Notes under the pieces: generated by a model
Seen by the model: only the letters and a program-made list of their open reading frames with translations
Told to the model about the DNA's origin: nothing
Databases searched by the model: none
Part shown: one piece after another, positions 1 to 4,224 of the stretch
Layout of the letters: each line of letters begins with the position of its first letter
Numbering within the stretch: the first letter of the stretch is position 1
From: an uncultured Bacteroidia bacterium
GTDB lineage: Bacteria; Bacteroidota; Bacteroidia; Bacteroidales; CAJPTX01
DNA length: 5,701 bases
Direction of reading: 5' to 3'
Assembly (NCBI GenBank): GCA_938040915.1
Contig: CALHZE010000302.1
Coordinates: 1 to 5,701 of the forward strand
Made by a program: the position numbers and the translations under genes

Positions 1-16
1 GAATCGTCGGTGCGCT

Positions 17-730
17 CTACTCCTCTACCGCTCGGTAGCGAATATAGCGTCCGTCAGGCTGAAGGACAATTAGGTCTGGTAGCAAGGGCTTGGGGCTCGG
101 AGGCGTCGTGTCACATCGTCTTTCTTGAGTAGGTACGGGTGGCGCGGTTTGTGAAACATTGTCCGTGTTATCTACACCACCTATAGGTGAAACAATTGTT
201 TTGTTTATGCTGTTCTGTGCCGGCGTTCCGCCGTTAGGTGTTTCTGCTTTATGCTCGCCTGTGGCTTCGTGAGTGGTTGCGGCAGCGCTAATCGCTTCTT
301 GTTGCTGTGTCGCTTGCACCTCTTTCGGTTCTTCTTTACTACCTACTACGGGTAATGGGAGCGTCCCCATAGAGCTATTGCCTCGTCTGGGATCGGAGGG
401 GGGTGGGAAGGAGGGAGTTGGTGCATCAGTTACGATGTGTGAGGCTGTGAGGGGCGTGCCCGCATTTTGAGTCGTTGCTGCTAGTCTTGACGCCTCTTTG
501 GCGTCTTGCGACTCCTCTTCCCACATACTCCCTATGCCGAAAATGAGCCAATAGAAGTTGAGTTTAGGGAAGACCTTCTTCAACTTAACGTAGGTGTCGT
601 GTGATGGGTAGTTTCGTCCTCCTAACAAGTGTTTAATCATAACAGGAGTGACTCCAATCTTCTTGGCAAACTCGTTTATATCAAGCGTGGTTGCTTTTAC
701 AAGTTCTGCAATACGTAACGAAACACTCAT
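17..730 (-). CDS. XRE-like helix-turn-helix DNA-binding protein with long low-complexity linker
   Basis: Probable transcriptional regulator of 237 residues; its target is unknown. Residues 6-67 read as a compact XRE/Cro-type helix-turn-helix: a first helix (RIAELVKATTL), a second (INEFAKKIGV), a turn, a recognition helix (PVMIKHLLGGR), then the KVFPKLNFYWLIFGIGSMW tail, which matches the 'FPxLNxxWLxxGxGxM' ending common in Bacteroidota HTH proteins. Residues 74 to about 212 are rich in Ala, Thr, Pro, Gln and Glu and look disordered. The last 20 residues (IVLQPDGRYIRYRAVEE) resemble the short C-terminal beta hairpin seen in relatives (IVxFxxDGTFEEF-like). The frame is open up to 904, but I start it at the ATG at 730 because the homology begins there and a promoter lies at 765-772; the ATG at 742 (four more residues) is equally compatible. 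It is transcribed divergently from the mutL operon. The DNA-binding role is secure; the linker's function is not recognised. Confidence 0.83.
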   Translation of the reverse strand: MSVSLRIAELVKATTLDINEFAKKIGVTPVMIKHLLGGRNYPSHDTYVKLKKVFPKLNFYWLIFGIGSMWEEESQDAKEASRLAATTQNAGTPLTASHIVTDAPTPSFPPPSDPRRGNSSMGTLPLPVVGSKEEPKEVQATQQQEAISAAATTHEATGEHKAETPNGGTPAQNSINKTIVSPIGGVDNTDNVSQTAPPVPTQERRCDTTPPSPKPLLPDLIVLQPDGRYIRYRAVEE

Positions 731-764
731 ATCCTCTACCATGACGCACCACATTTTAGGTACA

Positions 765-772
765 CAAATGTA
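765..772 (-). promoter_or_regulatory. Bacteroidota-type -7 promoter element for the XRE-like gene
   Basis: Read on the minus strand, these bases are TACATTTG, an exact match to the TAnnTTTG element used by the Bacteroidota primary sigma factor. A TTTT at 796-793, 20 bases upstream, is a 3-of-4 match to the partner -33 TTTG element. Transcription would start near 758, giving a 5' leader of about 16 bases (ATG at 742) or 28 bases (ATG at 730). This is the main reason for not extending the gene to 904. Confidence 0.6.
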
Positions 773-1018
773 TAAACAAAAAACGGTTCGGTAAAACGGA
801 TGGTATCTAATAGCAAACAAAAGAAAGGGAAAATAACTAGAGTGTTCCGGTGTGGTGTTAATAGGACATTCTTCGTCTCCAAAATGCGTTTCGCAGAGGT
901 TCACAATAAACTTAAACCCTACATAGTAATGTCTAGATTATCTGTTAATTCCTTGCGCTAAAACGAGTCTATTAACGTATGTATCATGGCTCGTACGGTT
1001 GTTGCTATTGCCTTATTA

Positions 1019-1048
1019 CCCCGCAGCCCCCTCCCCTACATCCTCCCC
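1019..1048 (-). other. Potential G-quadruplex (minus strand) / i-motif (plus strand)
   Basis: The plus strand has four C runs: 1019-1022 (4), 1027-1031 (5), 1033-1036 (4) and 1045-1048 (4), separated by 4, 1 and 8 bases. The minus strand therefore carries four G runs of at least four with short loops, satisfying the usual four-run quadruplex rule. It lies about 105 bases upstream of the small gene that leads the mutL operon. The pattern is read directly; folding and any role are inference. Confidence 0.5.
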
Positions 1049-1068
1049 TCTTTTCTCTAAAACTTGCG

Positions 1069-1076
1069 TACCTTTA
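1069..1076 (+). promoter_or_regulatory. Weak candidate promoter for the mutL operon
   Basis: TACCTTTA matches TAnnTTTG at all fixed positions but the last. No good TTTG sits at the expected distance upstream; the nearest T run (1051-1054) is too close. If used, transcription would start near 1083 and leave a leader of about 70 bases. TACGGTTG at 994-1001 is a similarly imperfect alternative. The operon needs a promoter somewhere in this gap, but the sequence does not settle which. Confidence 0.25.
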
Positions 1077-1153
1077 CCTGTGACCGATGCGCTTTGGGGA
1101 TAGACAAGGCGACACACCCCCGCGCAATAAGGAGCATTAGAAATTTCATATCA

Positions 1154-1441
1154 ATGGCACTATTCTCTTTTACAGCAACACGAAAACCGAGGCAGTTTCA
1201 CTACCAACCTCGCTATTATGACCCACGAAAAGAGCAGCTAGAGGCGATTATATCTCGTGCCACACAAGAGGTTGAGGGGGCAGAATCTCCTGACGCTAAG
1301 CTTGCCGCAGCGCGGGTCGAGTTGGCGTTTCGAGAGGCGCGCGCACGGCGTAAGGGGCGCACACAGCAAAAGCAAATGCAGCGTACATTGCTGATTTTCG
1401 GCGTATTAGTGCTTTTACTACTCCTCTACGTCCGCCTGTAA
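1154..1441 (+). CDS. Small tail-anchored membrane protein encoded upstream of mutL
   Basis: A 95-residue protein of unknown function. The N-terminus carries KPRQFHYQPRYYDPRKE (residues 11-27), which matches the RxFxYxPRYY-type motif I remember from small Bacteroidota proteins encoded just before mutL and sometimes labelled 'riboflavin synthase subunit beta', a name with no support here. Residues 24-75 are charged and Ala/Glu/Arg-rich, likely helical. Residues 78-93 form one hydrophobic segment (LLIFGVLVLLLLL) at the extreme C-terminus, so the protein is probably anchored in the inner membrane by its tail with the basic body in the cytoplasm. The ATG at 1154 is chosen because the conserved motif starts right after it; a TTG at 1064 would add 30 residues of no recognisable character. 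A purine-rich AAGGAG at 1129-1134 is too far (19 bases) to be a convincing ribosome site. Its TAA overlaps the mutL ATG by one base, implying co-transcription and coupled translation. Confidence 0.8.
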   Translation: MALFSFTATRKPRQFHYQPRYYDPRKEQLEAIISRATQEVEGAESPDAKLAAARVELAFREARARRKGRTQQKQMQRTLLIFGVLVLLLLLYVRL

Positions 1442-3201
1442 TGTCTGACGTTATCAATCTGCTCCCCGACTCTATTGCAAATCAAATCGCGGCGGGGGAG
1501 GTCGTACAGCGCCCCGCTTCCGTCGTAAAAGAGCTGTTAGAAAACAGTATTGATGCGCACAGTAGTCACATACGCTTATTGGTCTTCGAAGGGGGGAAAA
1601 ACGGCATCCAAGTTATCGACGACGGTATTGGGATGTCACCCCTTGACGCCCATCTTTGCTTCGAACGGCACGCAACATCGAAAATCAAGAATGCTGCAGA
1701 TCTAGAAACAGTTGTTACCATGGGCTTCCGAGGCGAGGCGCTCGCTTCGACCGCAGCCGTGGCAGAAGTCACGCTTATTACACGCCGTGGCGAGGATGAG
1801 TTTGGGACTAAAATCGCTATCTCCGGCTCGCGGGTGGTCGAAAAAAGCCCCGTAGCGTGCCCAATAGGGTCAAATTTCTCGGTAAGGAATATCTTCTTTA
1901 ATGTCCCTGCAAGGCGGCGCTTCCTAAAGAGCACGGCGGTAGAAATGCGTCATGTAGTAAATGAGTTTCTACGCGTCGCACTCGCCAATCCCGACGTCGC
2001 GATGATGCTCTACCATCAGCAAACTACGATTTATAACCTTGCCGCAGGCACGCTCGAACAACGCCTCCTCACGCTCTACGGAAAAGATTTTGCACCCGCC
2101 CTCCTCCCCGTAGATATCGAGACTGAGACGATCTCTATACACGGTTTCTTGGTTGATCCCCTGCGTCTGAAGAAGCGTTTCAACGAACAGTTCCTATTTG
2201 TGAACAATCGCTATATGCGAAGCCCTTACTTCAACAAGGCTATCGTCAGTGCTTATGAGCGCTTACTGCCGCCAGAGGTGCTCCCCTCGTTCTTTCTCTA
2301 TTTTACCATCGACCCTAAAGAGATTGATGTCAATATTCATCCGACAAAAACAGAAGTTAAGTTCCAGAACGAACACGTTATTTGGGAAATTCTCTTCGCT
2401 GGGGTTCGCAAGACGTTGGGGCGCTCCTCGGGGCTTGTCAATAGCAACATCCAAGGCGAAACCGCTATTAAAATACAGACACCCTCTCATCTTCCGCAAG
2501 AATACAATATAAAAACAAGTGTTGATGCTACTTCTTTAGGAGGCAATTTGCTTAAGAAAGAACAAGTGTTTGCGAAGCCTACAGCGGTGACCATCGAAGC
2601 CGAGGAGGTCGCACCCACCCCGCCGACATTTAACTACGAAAATTTAAGGGGCTATAATACGCTTCCGATAGCCAATTCCTATTTCGTTGCTAACGTCGAC
2701 GACGAGTTACGGATTGTAGATCAACACCGAGCGCACGCTCGTGTGCTCTACGAACGTTATATGCAAAACCACCTCCCAGCCCCACAAAACCTTTTAATCC
2801 CCGCCCATCTCCAGCTAATCCCTTCGCAAAAGGTCGGAATTGAGCCGTTCGTAGAAAGCCTTCAGGCATTGGGGCTTAAGATTGCCCTCGACGCAGAGCG
2901 TAACCTTGTCCTTAACTCCCACTACCCAACGAATCCTCCACAAGATCCGGCGCGCTTTTTAGAAAAGCTTTATCGTGAGTATACCGAAAAGGGGGAAACC
3001 TCGCTTGCAACCCTAGCCGATGCACCCAAGCGCGCTATGGCCTTCGCCTTAGCTTATCGCTACAACGAACCCCTCACGGGCGCACAGCGCGAAGAGCTCC
3101 TGCGACAGCTCCTCGCCTGTTCCGAACCGATGCTTGACCCTAAGCGACGTCCAACGATGAAAGTCTTTTCTATTACAGATATCGAGCTCCTTTTGAAATA
3201 A
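1441..3201 (+). CDS. mutL: DNA mismatch repair protein MutL
   Basis: MutL is the dimeric ATPase that links mismatch recognition by MutS to strand removal. At 586 residues it is full length for the family. GHKL ATPase domain (about 1-330): KELLENSIDA with catalytic E31 and Mg-binding N35, DDGIGM at 60-65, RHATSKI at 76-82, GFRGEALAS at 95-103, FFNVPAR at 152-158, and the HPTK loop with K303 (equivalent to E. coli K307). Residues 330-400 are a variable linker. The C-terminal dimerisation domain (about 405-586) holds QNLLIP at 449-454, which fits the MutL sliding-clamp-binding motif. The endonuclease motifs are degraded: DQHRAHARVLYE at 427-438 has Ala for the first Glu of DQHAx2Ex4E, A534-F535-A536 sits where ACR is expected, and DPKRRP at 566-571 replaces CPHGRP. 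It should therefore be nuclease-dead by this route. The start is fixed by homology and by the TAATG overlap with the upstream gene; an intrinsic terminator follows 48 bases after the stop. Confidence 0.97.
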   Translation: MSDVINLLPDSIANQIAAGEVVQRPASVVKELLENSIDAHSSHIRLLVFEGGKNGIQVIDDGIGMSPLDAHLCFERHATSKIKNAADLETVVTMGFRGEALASTAAVAEVTLITRRGEDEFGTKIAISGSRVVEKSPVACPIGSNFSVRNIFFNVPARRRFLKSTAVEMRHVVNEFLRVALANPDVAMMLYHQQTTIYNLAAGTLEQRLLTLYGKDFAPALLPVDIETETISIHGFLVDPLRLKKRFNEQFLFVNNRYMRSPYFNKAIVSAYERLLPPEVLPSFFLYFTIDPKEIDVNIHPTKTEVKFQNEHVIWEILFAGVRKTLGRSSGLVNSNIQGETAIKIQTPSHLPQEYNIKTSVDATSLGGNLLKKEQVFAKPTAVTIEAEEVAPTPPTFNYENLRGYNTLPIANSYFVANVDDELRIVDQHRAHARVLYERYMQNHLPAPQNLLIPAHLQLIPSQKVGIEPFVESLQALGLKIALDAERNLVLNSHYPTNPPQDPARFLEKLYREYTEKGETSLATLADAPKRAMAFALAYRYNEPLTGAQREELLRQLLACSEPMLDPKRRPTMKVFSITDIELLLK

Positions 3202-3249
3202 GTGTTCACCACACTCACTCCTTTCGCGACCTCTAGCCCATTCCGTTGT

Positions 3250-3281
3250 ACGGACGCCTCTCGATAGGCGTCCGTTTTTTT
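3250..3281 (+). terminator. Rho-independent terminator of the mutL operon
   Basis: CGGACGCCT (3251-3259) and AGGCGTCCG (3266-3274) form a perfect 9-bp, GC-rich stem with a 6-base loop, followed directly by seven T (3275-3281). The stem can extend one pair (A3250 with T3275). The opposite strand has no T run after the hairpin, so it acts on the plus strand only and separates mutL from aroK transcriptionally. Confidence 0.92.
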
Positions 3282-3390
3282 GTGCTGCCAGCGCAACGTG
3301 ATCTTTAGGAATTCCGAATCCCTTTTCCAAGACGAAAAATAAAAGAATAAGGAAAAAGAATAGAGGAACTCGTCTAAAAATAGGGCGTTC

Positions 3391-3420
3391 GGGGCGCTTT
3401 TGAGGTAGCTAAAATGCCCC
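3391..3420. other. Stem-loop in the aroK upstream region
   Basis: GGGGCG (3391-3396) pairs with TGCCCC (3415-3420) including one G-T pair, and TTTT (3398-3401) pairs with AAAA (3411-3414) across a single bulged C, leaving a 9-base loop. No T run follows on either strand, so it is not an ordinary terminator. It could be part of a leader RNA; its function is unknown. Confidence 0.4.
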
Positions 3421-3434
3421 CCCTTTACGGAAGG

Positions 3435-3465
3435 AGAGTACGGCAAGAGTACGGCAAGAGTACGG
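3435..3465. repeat. 11-bp tandem direct repeat, 2.8 copies
   Basis: The unit AGAGTACGGCA occurs exactly at 3435-3445 and 3446-3456, then as its first nine bases at 3457-3465. It lies in non-coding DNA about 170 bases before aroK, right after the hairpin. Eleven bases is close to one helical turn, so the copies face the same side of the DNA; slippage is the simplest origin, and a protein-binding array is a possible alternative. Confidence 0.85.
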
Positions 3466-3616
3466 GGCCCGCCTAAGGCGTCCACGAGGGCGAGCAAGGA
3501 GATTAAGGAAAACATAAACGGAAAATAGGGAATGAGAATCGGAGTTTCGACACTCTTCCAAGATATATGCAACACTTCGGCATCTTCACTCGTTAGTCTG
3601 AAAAAGTTGTGCGCAT

Positions 3617-3622
3617 GGGAGG
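3617..3622 (+). promoter_or_regulatory. Possible Shine-Dalgarno site of aroK
   Basis: GGGAGG ends nine bases before the aroK ATG, a good match and spacing for a ribosome binding site. Bacteroidota genes usually lack such sites, and the other starts in this window (mutL, lysS) have none, so it may be coincidence. Confidence 0.35.
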
Positions 3623-3631
3623 CATCGACGA

Positions 3632-4153
3632 ATGAGGTTGCAGCGTCCCCTCTTTCTCTGGGGGTTTATGGGGGCGGGAAAATCGTCACACGGGCGCGAG
3701 TTGGCACGCGCGTGGGGAGTGCCCCTTTATGAAACCGATCAACTGATCGTCGAGAGCTGCGGGCTCTCGATCGCCGAGATCTTCGCTGCAAAGGGGGAAG
3801 AAGGGTTTCGCGTAGAAGAACAGCGCATCCTCCACGCCCTCGATCTGTCGCGTCCTGCTATTGTCGCCACGGGCGGCGGTACGCCTTGTTTCGCTGACAA
3901 CGCCCACTGGATGCGCGAACATGGGGTGACGGTCTACATCTCCTTGCCGGTGAATTCCCTAGTAGAGCGTATACTACACTCGCGCATCACACGTCCCTTG
4001 CTGCCAGAAAAAGAGCGGGGGGCACTGCAGGAACATGTCGCGACCCTCCTAGCCGAGCGTGAGAAGATTTACCGCCAAGCGCATATCGCGGTGGATGGGC
4101 ACATCCTTTCCACGGTCTATTTAGAAAATATCCTGAGCGCGCTTCCCCTATGA
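3632..4153 (+). CDS. aroK: Shikimate kinase
   Basis: Shikimate kinase transfers phosphate from ATP to the 3-hydroxyl of shikimate, the fifth step of the chorismate pathway for aromatic amino acids; it is cytosolic. The 173-residue length is typical. Visible motifs: Walker A GFMGAGKS (11-18); YETD (33-36) in place of the usual DxD, with D36 as the shikimate-binding Asp; GEEGFRVEE (55-63) with R60 matching the substrate-contacting Arg of the FRxxE motif; ATGGGTP (79-85) with the GGG Walker-B-like turn; RITRPLL (118-124) in the lid with R121; and AEREKIY (141-147) with R143 near the substrate. The position normally Asp and linked to Mg2+ is Glu (E34), a mild departure. The start is unambiguous, since a stop at 3599-3601 lies 10 codons upstream in frame with no other start between. 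It is separated from mutL by a terminator and from lysS by a 71-base gap carrying a promoter, so it is probably its own unit with some read-through into lysS. Confidence 0.95.
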   Translation: MRLQRPLFLWGFMGAGKSSHGRELARAWGVPLYETDQLIVESCGLSIAEIFAAKGEEGFRVEEQRILHALDLSRPAIVATGGGTPCFADNAHWMREHGVTVYISLPVNSLVERILHSRITRPLLPEKERGALQEHVATLLAEREKIYRQAHIAVDGHILSTVYLENILSALPL

Positions 4154-4159
4154 GCGTCA

Positions 4160-4189
4160 TTCGTGTGTAACAAAAAAGTCTTACTTTTG
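4160..4189 (+). promoter_or_regulatory. Bacteroidota-type promoter of lysS
   Basis: TACTTTTG at 4182-4189 is an exact TAnnTTTG -7 element, and TTCG at 4160-4163, 18 bases upstream, is a 3-of-4 match to the -33 TTTG. Transcription would start near 4196, giving an A-rich leader of about 29 bases before the lysS ATG. TTTGCAAA, a perfect 8-bp palindrome at 4186-4193, overlaps the element. No terminator is seen between aroK and this promoter. Confidence 0.6.
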
Positions 4190-4224
4190 CAAAGGTCATT
4201 AGCGATAAAAAACGAGAGTCTTCC

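Larger units (their letters stand above)
731..1153. other. Divergent intergenic region between the XRE-like gene and the mutL operon
   Basis: This 423-base stretch separates two divergently transcribed units. It is AT-rich at 760-1000, becomes strongly pyrimidine-rich on the plus strand at 1011-1060, and then more mixed. It holds the minus-strand promoter at 765-772, the four-run C/G tract at 1019-1048 and a weak plus-strand promoter candidate at 1069-1076. Open frames run into it from both sides (minus strand to 904, plus strand back to a TTG at 1064), but the encoded extensions resemble no protein I know and precede the conserved start of each protein. I see no tRNA or other recognisable RNA gene. 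Confidence 0.6.
3282..3631. other. Non-coding region between mutL terminator and aroK
   Basis: A 350-base stretch without a convincing gene. It contains a purine-rich, A-rich tract (about 3331-3366), a hairpin at 3391-3420, a run of seven C (3417-3423), an 11-bp tandem repeat at 3435-3465 and GC-rich sequence after it. aroK must be transcribed from here because the mutL terminator is strong, yet I find no clean TAnnTTTG element; TTAGTCTG at 3593-3600 is only a loose likeness. A 171-codon minus-strand frame covers 3060-3575 but runs through the terminator and into mutL antisense, and its product looks like chance translation of purine-rich DNA. A leader or small RNA is possible but not shown. 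Confidence 0.5.

Noticed and set aside
273..470. Plus-strand frame of 65 codons opposite the XRE-like gene
   Set aside because: It covers the low-complexity linker region of the real gene; the Cys/Gly/Ser-rich product reflects the antisense of Ala/Thr/Pro codons.
1064..1153. TTG-initiated 30-residue extension of the small membrane protein
   Set aside because: The extension shows no conserved feature and the conserved motif begins just after the ATG at 1154.
1566..1934. Minus-strand frame of 122 codons inside mutL
   Set aside because: It lies antisense within the conserved ATPase domain and resembles no known protein; a shadow of the mutL reading frame.
3060..3575. A 171-codon minus-strand open frame over the mutL/aroK gap, including a hydrophobic stretch near its N-terminus
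   Set aside because: It runs through the mutL terminator and antisense to 142 bases of mutL, and its Phe/Ser/Tyr-rich middle is what purine-rich non-coding DNA yields when read backwards. I recognise no domain.
3660..3694. G-quadruplex in the first codons of aroK
   Set aside because: Only three G runs are close together (3660-3664, 3670-3674, 3676-3678); a fourth lies about 13 bases on, and the runs are explained by Gly codons of the Walker A motif.
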